DNA from: Isoetes taiwanensis
Taxonomy: Eukaryota; Streptophyta; Lycopodiopsida; Isoetales; Isoetaceae
Direction of reading: 5' to 3'
Length of the DNA: 64,000 nt
Assembly (NCBI GenBank): GCA_021234155.1
Contig: JAJEKV010000085.1
Span: forward strand, 4,100,036-4,164,035
The translations under genes and the position numbers were made by a program. This document shows positions 8,177-20,543 of the stretch, in pieces (position 1 is the stretch's first letter; the number at the start of each line of letters is the position of its first letter). Below the pieces are notes generated by a model. That model did not search any database, had not been told where the DNA came from, and was given only the letters and a program-made list of their open reading frames with translations.

Positions 8177-11100
8177 ATGAAGCGCAGTTTCATCAATTGG
8201 GCCGTTGGGCACAGAAGACACTATGTCGGATCCATGATAAAGCTTCATCATTCAAAATGGGCTCCATTTTATTCAGGTACCGTGCATGCAAACAGGATCT
8301 CATCTTCAGCTTCTACTCCCTTGTCAAAACAAGGCCCCTATGCTACCGCTGTCAAAACTCGTGGAGTGATAAAATTTGATGGAGATGATGTTTTTAAGTT
8401 CCTTCAAGGTCTTGTGACAAATGATGTTACTATTATACAACATGGTCATCCAGAACCCATTCCAACTCCAAACCAGCCTGCAGTTTCTCATTCCCCCATG
8501 TACACAGCGTTTCTTACTCCTCAAGGAAGGTTTCTTTTTGATATGTTCCTGTATAGGCCTGTGTACAGCGGTGAGAAGCTAGACAGGACAGGCTCTGGAC
8601 CTGACTTCAATGAAGAGGACAAGCCTAAATTGCTTGGAGATGTGGATGCGTCCACTATAGATGAACTCCTTGCTCATTTAGACAGGTATTTTTGGTTAAC
8701 TTCTTTAAGTAATTTGGAGAAAGCATGATATTTGAAGTGGCATTGCTATTGGTTGTTGATGTTCAATCCCTTTTTTTTTCCTGTCCATTCATTAATGAAG
8801 GGGTGGGTTTTGATATGGATAATGTGAAGTAGCATTTTTATGGTTGTTGATGGTCCATTGAGGGATGACTGAAGGACTAGATTAACATTGTCCTTAAAAT
8901 TTGTCATGATTTTTTTTCTTTTTTTGTGGTTCAAAAGCTGGGTTTTATTTCATAAAATCTTAATGCAGACACAAACTAAGGCAAAAAGTTGAGTACCAAA
9001 ACGTCTCAAAAGATTTCTTAGTTTGGCAAAACTTTGGAGGACCACTAGTAGAACCAGAAGATGGTAAGGGGGGTTCTATTGGATGGGGTGGTGGACGGGA
9101 TCGTGCATCAACTGTGTCAGCTGAGAGTAATAATTTTGGTTGGCGATGGTACCAAGATCCACGACTTGATTGTCTTGGATACAGGGGCATATTCCCAGCT
9201 AACATGACCCGTAAGTTCTACTTGAATTCATTACGTAACAGTCTTAAGAAAGCTGTCATTAACTTGGGCAATGATCCTGGGTATTTCTATTTATTTTGAA
9301 ATTGTTTCAGCGCCCAGAAAGCTCAGTCATATGTTAAGACTTGGGTAGAAGGGTTTAGGCTTCGAATTTCTCTCTGTTCCATGCCCTCTTTATATCATAT
9401 ACTTCACGTTTGCATTCAATACGGGGTTTGGAGAGTTGGATGTTAGGTTCTAATGCAAGCTTTCTGGTTTTGTTGAAATGCGTTCCTGTTGCTTTGCAAG
9501 GTTCAACTTTGTGAAATTCATATTCGCCCCCAATTCTATCTTCATAACTTTGTGCAAATTTTCTACCTTCCGTTACCTGTGGATTGCAACTTTATCATTT
9601 GTAGTTTCTTAGTATAAAGAAAGTGGAATGGGACATCAAAGTGAGTACAAATATTAAACAACTGCAATTGAGGCATCAAGCCAAGGGTATGCATATAGGA
9701 CCAGGGCTTCTTCAGCTTTGAACCTCAATTATACTATCAGGCTTGAAATGTCCAAAATTTGCTGAGAGAATGGAACTATCCTTAAAATGTCTAAGGCAGA
9801 ACATTTTCCAACTATCTGTTCTCCCTGTCTGAGTAGACGAAAATCCTTTCCCATATGACTCCAGCAGTTTGGGACTGAAGAATTGGAGCTGACAATTACT
9901 ATTGATGAGACATTCAAGCACACTCCAAAGGCAATTTCAGGAACTTAAGCTATACTTAAGCTACCTTATCTTTGAAGGTTACCCACATTCAAGATGGGTA
10001 AGTCATATGACATCATTCCAGGTCTGTTATTAGATGGGCTCACATTCATGATTAGTGTATGTGCCATCTTGCATCTAGAGTCTGTACAAGACATATTATG
10101 GTCCTATGTTTGTGTATTTATTGTTGATGGTTAGCCATGACGGTTTTGGTCTCTACTTACTGAATGTACTTGATGCCATGATAGCCCCTGCTTTTGAGCA
10201 AGATGAAGAAGTTAGTGAAGATTATTATCTGCTTTGGCGGCTCGAGCAGGGGGTTCCAGAAGGACCTATTGAAATTCCGAAAGGTAAATATTGTAATTCT
10301 GATACAACTTATTATGCTTATTTCATGGTAGAACCTCCTTTTACAAGGTCCATTCATCAGAAAAGATGCACAGCTTCAAATAGGACATGCTTCCCATTCA
10401 TAATGATGTGGGACCAGTTATGCAAGTGCCGATATGTAATATTGTGCTTTAAAGATGCTGCAAACCAATGCTTCTGTTTTTGTACGACCTTCAAGTCAAA
10501 TCTATATGGGCTCTTATGTGTTTATGCTTCGTGTCTAAGTCTCTAGGCTAAGAATTCCCTTGCCATTAAGCAGCATATTAATTGAGAAAAGTTATGTTGG
10601 TGTAATATGGTTGCTAATTTAAAGATAGGTTAATCTTGAAGTATAAGATGTAAGGTTTCACATTAAGTAACACTATGCTGCAATGCCATCTACAGAGTAT
10701 CATGGTTTTCTAATTCCGTTAACTTAAAGAAGTCCCAATATTTCTATCTTCCATCTGGAGGGGCGACCGTTAAACGACCGGTTGGCATGAACACCTTGTT
10801 TCTGCAGCACGAAATTCCAGTCTGGTCTATTAAGTTAATAAAGTGTTCATTTGCTGATGATGTTCTGCCTATACATGAGTAGAAGCTGATATATGCAGAT
10901 GTCCCATGATCTTATTTTGAGACTGCTGTCATATGTCTTCCAGGAGAAGCCATTCCGTTGGAGTACAATTTGGCTGGATTGAATGCTATAAGTTTTTCGA
11001 AGGGATGCTATGTAGGACAAGAACTAATAGCTCGGACGCAACATCGGGGTGTGATACGAAAGCGTATAATGCCCGTTAACTTCTTGATGGAAGATGGAAA

Positions 11101-11380
11101 AGGTGACCATTTACTTGTTTCCTTCCCATGGTTTGTACTTATATTCATTGGCATCTTGCAATTTGCAGAAGCACAGGAAGCAGTGGCACCTGGATCAGAA
11201 ATATATGATTTGACTTCAGAGAAGAAGGTGGGTGAGGCAACAACTGTACTTGGTCCAAGGGGACTAGCTCTTATAAGACTAGAAGCATCAGCTACAAAAC
11301 CAGAAAATCTGAGGATACGAGGTGTCGATAACGTATACGTCAAAGTAATTAGACCTAGTTGGTGGCCAAGTGACTGGTAG
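8177..11380 (+). CDS. IBA57: IBA57-like mitochondrial Fe-S cluster assembly factor (5 exons)
   Basis: Exons 8177-8685, 8969-9210, 10185-10283, 10944-11102 and 11169-11380 join with GT-AG introns into 406 codons. This is close to plant IBA57 length. The product is a GcvT/YgfZ-fold folate-binding protein that acts with ISCA1/2 in [4Fe-4S] cluster formation in mitochondria. Supporting motifs: GVIKFDGDDVFKFLQGLVTND near the N-terminus, YTAFLTPQGRFLFDMFLY, YLLWRLEQGVPEG, the family signature KGCYVGQELIARTQHRG, and the plant C-terminus RPSWWPSDW. The first 50 residues are rich in Arg, His and Ser with few acids, as in a mitochondrial presequence. ATG 8177 is the first in-frame ATG. The last intron (11103-11168) is 66 bases, a multiple of three, and stop-free, so its retention would insert 22 mostly hydrophobic residues rather than truncate. 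All splice phases agree; no defect seen. Confidence 0.93.
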
Positions 11381-12559
11381 CTATAGAAGGTGGTTTTTCT
11401 TCAATATGGTACTTTTTGAGGTGGGTGTGTCCTCTTTATACTGCCATAACTTGCACAACACAAAAGGTCTATAATTGGGCTATTCCAGCACAAAACTGGT
11501 CAAAAGAGTTTTTTGGCAGGATGAGGATTGTTACCAATCAGTGTAATTCGACAATAAATTCAAGATGTGATGTGAAATCCTCACTATATTATCAGCAAAA
11601 TAACATTTTGGCAAAAGGCATCATGCTTAAGGGAGACCCAATGTTTATAGCTTAAAACTAACCCGCTTTGCTGAAGCGAAGTGTTTACCCAAACTTTATG
11701 GCTCCTTTAGGCACGAACTTGTTAACTTCATGCTCATTCTCGACTTTGTTTAAACTTGAGCAAATTCACGATTGGTGCTAGTACTAGCTTCTAGTACATT
11801 ATTATTCACCTGAGCTTGATGAGCTTTAGACATCGACTTACTTGGTCCTCTTTGCTTGACTGTTGAATTCTTCCACTGGTTTCTTCTGCATTCTGATCAT
11901 CATAGGATGAGGCAAATGCCTGGCCTACATTGTAGGTGTTCCCGTGCCTTCAACCACCACGATGGGCCATCTGTGTTAGCAATCGACATTTTATCAATTA
12001 CTTGTTTCCTCATATAATTAGGCACCTCCTGTGTTTTACGAGTTGTGCAGAACATGCGTGAGCATTTATTTCCTAAAAGTGTTGGTGCATAAGCTACAAG
12101 TGTTCTGGATGACGAAGAGATTAAACGTTCTCCATCAAACAATGGTGGAAATTCTTTCCATCAGAAGTATAAAATATGAATGTAGAATGCAGACCATGGC
12201 TACCATGTAGATGTTTTTATCTTGTTATGTGGACCATTGATCTGGGGAATATTCTCAGATAAAGGGCCTCTAATTTTTTGTACGTCAACCCCACAAAAGT
12301 TTCAATGGTGTTGTTGTATCACTTATATAAGTGAGCTTGAATCAATGAAGAAAACACGAGTTCTTGGTTCATTTCTGAGTTCAGTGCAATTGATCTTTGA
12401 ATTCGTTGTGTTCATATCAATTCTTAATTTTACAGGTTATGGGCCCAGTCTAACGCACTCGTTCGTCTGTTGAACATTTTCTTTTTACCTAAGAAGTGAT
12501 GAATTTGTCCTAGATCTTTCATTCTAAACTGACTGTGCAATGATGATCTCAGATCTTCT
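11381..12559. other. Intergenic, no gene seen
   Basis: AT-rich sequence downstream of the IBA57 stop. It should contain that gene's 3' UTR, but I cannot fix a polyadenylation site. No convincing coding segment or repeat was found. Confidence 0.5.
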
Positions 12560-13680
12560 AAGTCTTCTAGATTAGTAGCTATTAACATAACAAAGTATGT
12601 AAAGAGGATGTGGAAGAAAACAAAAATATATACTGGAATCAGCTGTACTATGTTGGAATTTCAGGTGCAGTAAGGTGGAGTGTAACTTCTGGTACCATGT
12701 CCTTGAGGCGTGCTTCAAACCGTACAAAGCTTTGTGCAATTTACAAACCATGTTTGAAGAGTGCTGCATGAAGCCTTCAGGCTGCCCAAGAAATATTTCT
12801 TCCTGTGACTCTCCATGCAAATGAATCCAGTAATGATTCTGGCATGCATATGCCAAAATGGTTCGAATGGTTGTCATTCTTATGACTGGAGAAAAAGTTT
12901 TATCAAAGTCAAGACCAAGAATCTAAGGAATACTCTTGCCACCAATCTGGCCTTGAAATGGTCTATGGTTCCATCACTCTTGTATTTCAATTTGAAGACC
13001 CACCGTGAAACAACAACAGATTTATTTGTTGGCCTATCAACAAGACACCATGTTTCTGCTTCATTGATTGAGTTCATCTCAACCTCCATGACTTGAAGCC
13101 ACTGACTTTTCTCAGGACTGCTCATAGCCTCTGCATATGTTGTTGTTCAAGAATGATATCTGTTACTTAGTTGACATAACCATTCAGCCAACTAGGTGGT
13201 TTTCGAGCTCAAATATGTCTTGAATATTCATTGGTGGGCAATGACAGCTGACTGGGTATATCATAGATATCTGCGACTGTGTCAAGGTCAAGGGGCTTAT
13301 CAAGAACATGATTGCCAATACCAGGTTGATCAACTGGGGCTAATGGAGTAGATGGAACATCAGGTAGTGAAGGAACAACAGGAATACTTGAAGTGGGAGG
13401 ATCATGGGTAATATCATCAAGTAATACAAAAGTGATAGTGGCAAATGAGGATCTTGTAAAGCAAGGTTCAAATTCATTAAAAGCAGCATGCTTACTAATG
13501 AACAGTTTCTGTGATTCTAGATCAAAAAATCGAAAGGCACAAGGCGTGAGGATATCATGCTCCACGCGTGAGTCCTTCATGGCAAGAATCACAGCCTTTA
13601 AGGCATGACAGTTCTGCCCAACAGCCATCACTTAAAGAGTTTACTCAGATTTGTCAGCAACTATCTGGGGCATAGGTAAC
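12560..13680 (-). pseudogene. Ty1/copia pol fragment (integrase end and RT start)
   Basis: Read from 13680 down. The integrase C-terminal part has GQNCHALKAVIL and FRFFDLESQKLFISKHAAFNEFEP, the copia 'YRLYD...R.V.F.E' region. Next comes a Pro/Asp-rich linker (about 13210-13400) and the RT start at 13125-12880: SPEKSQWLQVMEVEMNSI, then TWCLVDRP and VVSRWVFKLKYKSDGTIDHFKARLVA. The RT middle at 12877-12572 has RTILAYACQN, then VCKLHKALYGLKHASRTWYQKL. At least two frame changes and a lost YVDD segment show it is dead. No LTRs were recognised nearby. Confidence 0.88.
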
Positions 13681-14428
13681 TGCCCTCTCCTAATGACATA
13701 TTTGCTATTATAGGTCCAAGACCATTATACTATATATATCAGAAGCTTCGACTTAAAGTTAGACAAGAATTAGCACTTTCTTGTTCCAGGTCTGTGCGTT
13801 CAGCGGGACTCTCATTGTATTGCTTATCATATCAAGGGATTCTCATTTTGGCTTTGATGTCTCTCTTGCTTTATTTTTTGTTCATTGTAACTTAGTTCTT
13901 CTACAAAATTTTGCATGACACTCTGTACTTAGGATTTGTCTATTAGATTCAAGGGTCCTCACTAAGGGCTGTTTTGCAGGCAATACTGAACCAGTCACAG
14001 ACCCCCAAAAACAGTGTCAACTGCTATCCCTTCTTAGTTATTTTCTTCCTTATCTCTCATTATGTCTTATAGATATTTTTCTTAAGAAGAACTTCTCTGC
14101 CAGACTGTTGAATGCCTCAAATGTCAACAATGTAGGGAGGTTTCCCACGAACAACATCTTCCCTCCATGAAAGAGTATGATATTGAAGGATGTCGCCCAT
14201 GCTCCCGCACTCATTCTGCACCTCTCCTACTCCTTGCGTCTTTTCAAGACCGCAATCTCCTACACGCCATCCTTCTGGAGGATCTCAGCCACATCCCCTC
14301 CAGCTCAAATTTCTACTCATTACACTGCTTTTCATGGCTCCTCTCCCCAGTATTTTCAGACCCCGAGAGTACCTATATTCATATTCCTCATTTTTACTAA
14401 CTGCATCCACCTTCGCCAGAGAGTGACT

Positions 14429-14459
<31 letters not shown>
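14429..14459. repeat. (GATA)n microsatellite
   Basis: About seven uninterrupted GATA units. Confidence 0.95.
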
Positions 14460-14954
14460 CATTATTGTCCCTTGTGCCCTGAGGCCCGCGGACTTATGTA
14501 GCATGGGCGAGCTCCCTGATGAGTGCTACTAGCACATCACGCTGGTATATTGTAGCCTTTTCTGAAGGCTTTTCTTGGTTTCTATTAGTACCAGCACCCC
14601 GCTTATATTTGGCTTCGTGGCCATGCGAGAGTGCTTCGCTATCAACAGCTTTGAGCTGTACACTTTGTGGGCAATTCCACTGTCCCACCTTTAATAGTGG
14701 GTCAGATTATGAACCCTTAGTTTTTGGTGCACCAGAACTCGAATGTGGAAATAGAACACCAGCCGGCAAGTTGAACCCGCTCTATCCTGGTGGTCGGTCG
14801 GAGGCTTCTCACTGTCCCGACACTTAGTTCCTTTCCTTTTTTACAATTATTCTGCATGTTCTTGGTGCCCAATGGTGGTGCCCAGCGGCAACAGAGTTGC
14901 ACTGACCTGGACTACATTAGTGACGCCGATTACTATCAGGATTAAAAAACCCCG

Positions 14955-14973
14955 CCCCGAAGGGTTTTCGGGG
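14955..14973. repeat. GC-rich hairpin
   Basis: CCCCGAA and TTCGGGG arms with a five-base loop, between A-runs and a short CCTTA tract. It is terminator-like in shape, but in a plant nuclear context that has no clear meaning. Confidence 0.5.
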
Positions 14974-16414
14974 AAAAACCTTAATAGTAATGGGCTCACT
15001 AATGTTCAAAGTTCTTATGAGATCCTTTTTCCATCATTGTGGATTTTGGATTTCCGCTGCCACATCCTTTTCCATCTGGTGGATTTGGATTCGCACGCTG
15101 CCATTTTGCCGCCATTTTGCCGCCACTGCCATAGTACCCGCCATTGAATACTCTTTTTCCAGTTTTGAAGGTCCTTAGTTGGACTCCCTTGACGCTCAGC
15201 AGCTAGGGCCTCTGATAATGATAACTGGCTCCTATATATTCAAACCCATGCCTTCCATCTATTATCTGTAATTGCTTCGGATTTGAAATACCATATGTTT
15301 CATAAATCTTCTCGGATGTGCCGGAGTTTCTGCCCTGGTTTCCAGATTAGAGCTAACCAGAAAACGGACCCTGTTGCAAAGAATCTTAAACCAGCAATCT
15401 GTTAATGCAGACAAGTTCTAAAAAGGAGCAGGTTACGAAAATTCAGGAAAGAATCAAGGATCAAGGATGCATGATGGTTAGTTCGGAGATGGAGCTGCAA
15501 TGCTTTGCAATGCTTTGGCCTGTGCAAATGCCTCCTTTTCCACAAGGGCACCACCGGATTTGCTGCCATACCTGCAGAAGAAAATGAAGAAAGGACCAGA
15601 CTTGTTAGATGTCTTGTAGCCGAGGACCCTCTGATTTCGTATCGCCCGTTCAAACCTCCAACTCTGGCCGTTGAAATATATTAGGAAAAAAATAGCAAAC
15701 AAAGCCTTCTACGAAAAACCTTTGCCAAGCTTTAATGCCGACAACGAGACTTAGCCTTCATGAATGTACATGATCCCTGCTTGTTCTTAGACTGAACTTT
15801 ATGGGAATAAATCAATCGATGCTGCTATTTGCTTGTACAGACAATTTGCTGATACTTGGCACTTCGCCTAAAACTTACCGTGCTCAATACGCTTAGAATA
15901 TTATGGTCTCTCTTTCGAGAGATTACTTCAAGTCAGAGTATTATTAAATAGCTTGCGACATGATCCAATCACTATAGAGCATACCCACAAGCATTACTAC
16001 AAGAAGATCGAACACTTTTGGATCAAAGCTTAAGCTAACACTATCTGCAGACTGTCCGTAAATGATCCATGAACACTGCGGAACCAGCGCAGGACCTCAA
16101 GGTAAAGAAGACAGAGCATATATCCAGGCACAAAAAACAAGCATAAAAAGAAAAAAACCAGAGAACCGAGCTACTTGTTCTGGAGCCAGGTTATAGCTTC
16201 AATCGTGGATTTGATTCATAGTGTCGTGTTCCTCTGCATAAACATATAACCCGACAGGTTAGTTGCTTAAGGCACTCAAACGAGTGCTTTGTCAAGAAAA
16301 ACATGGATCTGCCTGTAAACTACGAAAAGAAATTTTTAACCCCATTTACTAGAGATAAAAGGCCAAATCCACCATTTCGCCAGTGTCCTTGCAGCAGTTG
16401 TACCAAGACCATGC

Positions 16415-16497
16415 TGAAGCTTGGCTATGGCTTGGCTATGGCACCGAAACGGTGGACGATGGGCGCCAAGACGGTGGACGATGGGCGCCAAGACGGT
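16415..16497 (+). repeat. Two adjacent short tandem duplications
   Basis: GCTTGGCTATGG is doubled at about 16418-16441. A 22-base unit beginning ACGGTGGACGATG is then doubled exactly at 16449-16470 and 16471-16492, followed by the first five bases of a third unit. The identity suggests recent slippage. Confidence 0.85.
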
Positions 16498-17322
16498 ACA
16501 CAACATCAACAACGCATAGACATGGCCACTTGCAATCTATAGGTTCCCAAAATGATCCAATTTCTCACAAGTTACTCTACGCAAATGCATAAGTTCCCAA
16601 CATTTATAAGTTCCCAAATTATGCCTGGCAGTGCTAGGCACCATTGCTAGAATTAACAAGAATGAACTCTCCAAGCCAAGTGAAACTTGATCAAGTATAA
16701 GAGGATGACAACTGTTATAACTTGAAGAGACTTTACGGATGCTTGTGGAATTCATTTGGGATGAATAGGCTTGTCTATCAACATATTTCTACCTCAAAAA
16801 TTAGCCAAGGGCTTCATCCAATGGCATCATCTGTTTGTTCGCAAGATGCTGTAATCCGTAGTCTTCTACATGAAAGGCAAAGATGCATAACATCTAAGGC
16901 AAAGATGCATAAATTATGGAAATGCATAAATAAAAATCTAAAAATTGCTAATATGAGCATCTATCACTTCCGATATTGTACGTGGCAAAGTATTGGACAC
17001 CAGCTCTATAGATCCTTCAGAAGGGTCAATCCCTACTAAAGTTTCTGGTCCAGCAGTAGCAGCCCATCAACAAGAGGATTGAAGAAAATTGCTCTATTAC
17101 AGTTGCCTGTAATTTTCAATAATACCCTTGAAGGAATGCAACACAATCTTTAGTACCCGAGAAATATACAAAACCTTGTCTGAAACTCCATCTTTGGTGA
17201 AGCAACAGCTAATTTGGCAAAAGCTCTAGACCAGAAAACCTTTAGATGTTTGAAAGAAACTGGAACACCAGATCGTATATGCTCAGGAAGTTGGAAGTCC
17301 AAGGCTGCATGTGGTGCTCTGT

Positions 17323-18841
17323 TGTGACGTCCCCTGCTCGTATACGATGCAAAACCGGAGTTCATCCCTCCAGTCAATGCCCTTGCTGACATGAGGCCCT
17401 CCACCTAACATCAGATCCTTGCTAACGGTCAAGAATCCAATGGGAAAGAATAGACGTGTCATTCATCCCGTCTCCCTCGGGGCCTACCTAGCTGCGGAAG
17501 CACATCAAACATGAGCACATAGCATCAAATAACATATATATCCACCTCGAAGGGTGGCTCACCATACCATAACATCTGTAACACAGCATCAGTAACATCA
17601 ACATAAGGGGAATCCTACCCAAGGCTCAGACTCATGGGGATCGACTGACGGCTTGGGTCTCCAGAAGTCAATGTGGACAGAATTCATGGCGAATGGATTG
17701 GGATGGTATAAGAACATGGCCGTTGGGTAGTCCACTCCATCCGCCCCTCCTGTGCATACTTTGCAGAATAGGCTGATAAGTCTTGGGACTCGACTGTAGC
17801 CTGCCGGCTGCAAGCCAAGGGGGCTACTCCTGGATTGCATCTCCCCAGTCCCGATGAGGCAGGAGGAGATCACTCGACTCCCTCCTAAGGCATGCATGCC
17901 CATCACAGGCAGCTAGAGGGCCATGACTTGAACCCCATGGAAGGTGATGCATCACCCCAAAGGTGTCGAGCCCATGTCTTGCCCATACGCAGTGGCAAAC
18001 CATCAGGCCTAGCCCGTTAACATCCCTGGTAGGCTTTACACACCAGAGGGATCAATTTGCAATGGGACAAGCCCCTCTTATCTGCCAGTCTAGTCCCGTC
18101 ACTCACAGCCAGGTGGGATCTTGTGCACAGGCTGCATTAATTGATATTAATGAGGCTATCTAGATACATGAACTACTGAGGCTTTCAGGGTCTCTACCCC
18201 CCTTCCCAATACACAGGAGTGCGCATAGAAGAACATCATCATCCATAGAACTGAAACATAGAATAACATCTAATCTATCTACCTAAATATACATGGTTAG
18301 GTTCCTTTGTTAGGGCTTGTGATCTCAAAATCTATAAGGTCACTAACGCTGAATTAACAGCTAAACCAGCTCACTGCCGGACTAAATGTCGACATTACAC
18401 AACATAATTGCTATTTACTTGAACCTTGGCTTGCTCCAGCTCCTCGAAATGCGTCCATGCTTCTGTTCAAAGCGAAGGCGACCGAATCTTGGAGATCTGG
18501 TGTGCAAAGCCGGCTTGGCGGAGTCTGCCATTGCGAAATAGCAGCTTGGCTTGGCCGGAATGGCTCTTGGAAGCTGTAATGCAAAAAGGAAACACTTTTA
18601 GGGTTTCTCCCTTTGTTCCTTTCACATGACCTTTTAGGGTTAGGGTTAAAAGGTCATGTGGGGTTTTGCCATGTGGCAAAGGGGTTAAATGCACATGTTT
18701 ATAGACATGTGCAACATATGAAGTTGCTCCCTAGGGTGCAACCTTTACGGTTTCCAAGTACATGTCGTCATGGCGACATGTACGAGTGACGTTGCAGTAT
18801 AATATATGTATTCATATCGTATATTATGTTGGAACGTCACA
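17323..18841 (-). mobile_element. 3' LTR (copy iii) of the chromovirus family, minus orientation
   Basis: On the minus strand it begins TGTGACGTTCC (18841 downwards) and reaches the complement of TGTGACGTCCCC at 17323, 1,519 bases. It shares the CTGTGCATACTTTGCAGA core (about 17750-17767) and the GTTCCTATG-side blocks with the other copies. A purine-rich tract at 18842-18855 and a chromodomain further up on the same strand show it is a 3' LTR. It contains a 14-bp perfect hairpin at 18623-18660 (CACATGACCTTTTA arms) whose loop is the telo-box-like GGGTTAGGGT. Confidence 0.9.
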
Positions 18842-18855
18842 ATCTCCCCACTTTG
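18842..18855 (-). promoter_or_regulatory. Polypurine tract of chromovirus copy (iii)
   Basis: The minus strand reads CAAAGTGGGGAGAT immediately before the LTR start, matching the tract at 5283-5296. Confidence 0.8.
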
Positions 18856-19427
18856 AATTGGTGCTGTCCGCAGCGTCATGGGTCTCCCCACCTTGGACAC
18901 CTGCATGAACCCTGCAACTCATCCCATACATGCAATTTAAAACAATTACCTGGAGGTAATATTTAAATTAATTATTATGATCACATCCTTTATTTCATAA
19001 CTTGTTATAGCAAGGTAATTTCCCAACCCTTACTTAAATTAACACTTAATATTCACAAAAAGTTTTAAGATTTTATTTAGAGGTCCGTTTCGTCTTCTTG
19101 CAATACATTATGACAAAATATGTGCTGCAAGTCTTCGCAGTGCGACCCTCCCGCCCCTTAGATGGTTCTATTGGCCTGTCGGTCCAACACTACGTTAGTA
19201 CACATTTATTATAAAGATGGTTATTAGGGAACCACCCATTTAATTACAATTAATTTAACTACATGGATGCAAGACTAATCTCCCGGCGTAGGAAGAGGAT
19301 GCTTTTTCCATCGTGGCCGTGGAGACAGCGCCCTATAATGCCTAGGATGATGTCTAATGCCTACACTCTCCGTAGTGGGCATAGACTAGAGGTGCTTTCC
19401 TACCAATGAATGATCCTATATGACCTC

Positions 19428-19790
19428 TTATCTCTCAATTTGTCTACTTCCGTGGCATCGGAAGTAGACTTTATCTACCTTCCACTCATCTATTGGTTTG
19501 GTGTCGACTACTTTGGTGACGAGTCGATCTTTGCATTGCTCCATAAATTGGGGATACTGCTTCTCCAGATCTGATTGTAGTACCCACGCAGCGTCTTCCA
19601 CAGGTAAGTGCGTCCATTTCACTAGGTATTGGAGAAATTGAGATCTTCTTGTCTTCTTAGAGGATCTGTCAAGAAGAACCTCTAGAATGATCTCAAGTTG
19701 ATCGTTCGTCATTTTCAGTAACTTCAATGTCTCTAATACTTCCTCTGGATGCCTCTTTAAGAGACTTACTAATGGTTCGAAAGCCTAACA
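19428..19790 (-). pseudogene. Chromovirus integrase C-terminus with chromodomain
   Basis: Read on the minus strand: VSLLKRHPEEVLETL, then a chromodomain with FLQYLVKWTHLPVEDAAWVL and DLEKQYPQFMEQ. It aligns with the C-terminus at 4200-4500, confirming the same family. Of the three aromatic residues that form the HP1 methyl-lysine cage, only the Trp of VKW is present. The first position is aliphatic and the third (three residues after the Trp) is Leu. This is the pattern of group II plant chromodomains. The rest of pol is missing above about 19790, so the copy is 5'-truncated. Confidence 0.85.
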
Positions 19791-20543
19791 TTTTCAAAAG
19801 CCCTAATACTCCATCATGTTGACGATGCCATAAGCTGAGCTGTGCCATAAACAGAGGGCCATAGATTTGCACCCGAACAAAAGGGGTTTTAAGATAGATA
19901 GGTAGATAAAGTTTTAAAGATCTGAAACTCTCAAAGAGCTATGGAATGACATAATGAAGATGGCATGAAGCCCAAAATAGACCCCATCATAAAACAAAAG
20001 TGCAACGCAAAAAGAAATAGCTATGAGGCTAAACATGATGTAGTCTTTCAATTATTATGCCATAAATGATCTAGTAATCAAAGCAATGATTGGTTAGGCG
20101 GATGTTCAAGAATAACTGCGTGACCTCCTCTATATATACTGCCCATTAACTTGCTAAGCAAGCCTCGTGTATTTTGACTAACTCATAATTATGTTGGACT
20201 AGTTCCTGTAATGTTGGACCTTCTTGAATCGAGCAAGGCACACCACATAGATTATAATCACACTACGAGATACGAAGAATACTAGCCATGTCAAAAACTT
20301 ATATTAAGATATAACGTGGTTTGTTCCTTGTTTATTCTTCTGTATCATGTCTACTCATCGTCGGTAGGTTGCAACAATTCCACCATTCTGTGCATGCTTA
20401 GTAGAAGCGAAAAACTCTTTAGCCTCCTCTTTGACTGTCATCCACTCTGTTTCTGGGAGCCCAACAACAAGAACATGTTGTAGCTATACGATTTCCCCTC
20501 TTCAACTAGATCAAAAACTCAAAAACAGTGCAATCTAGAAATA

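Larger units (their letters stand above)
13681..17322. other. Intergenic stretch with simple repeats only
   Basis: No coding region is supported. The stretch holds a GATA microsatellite (14429-14459), a GC-rich 7-bp hairpin (14955-14973) and two short tandem duplications near 16420-16492. The region 14480-15180 is more GC-rich than its surroundings and may be an old element I cannot name. Confidence 0.45.

Noticed and set aside
14955-14973. Intrinsic transcription terminator
   Set aside because: Its shape fits a bacterial terminator, but the window is plant nuclear DNA and no transcription unit ends there.
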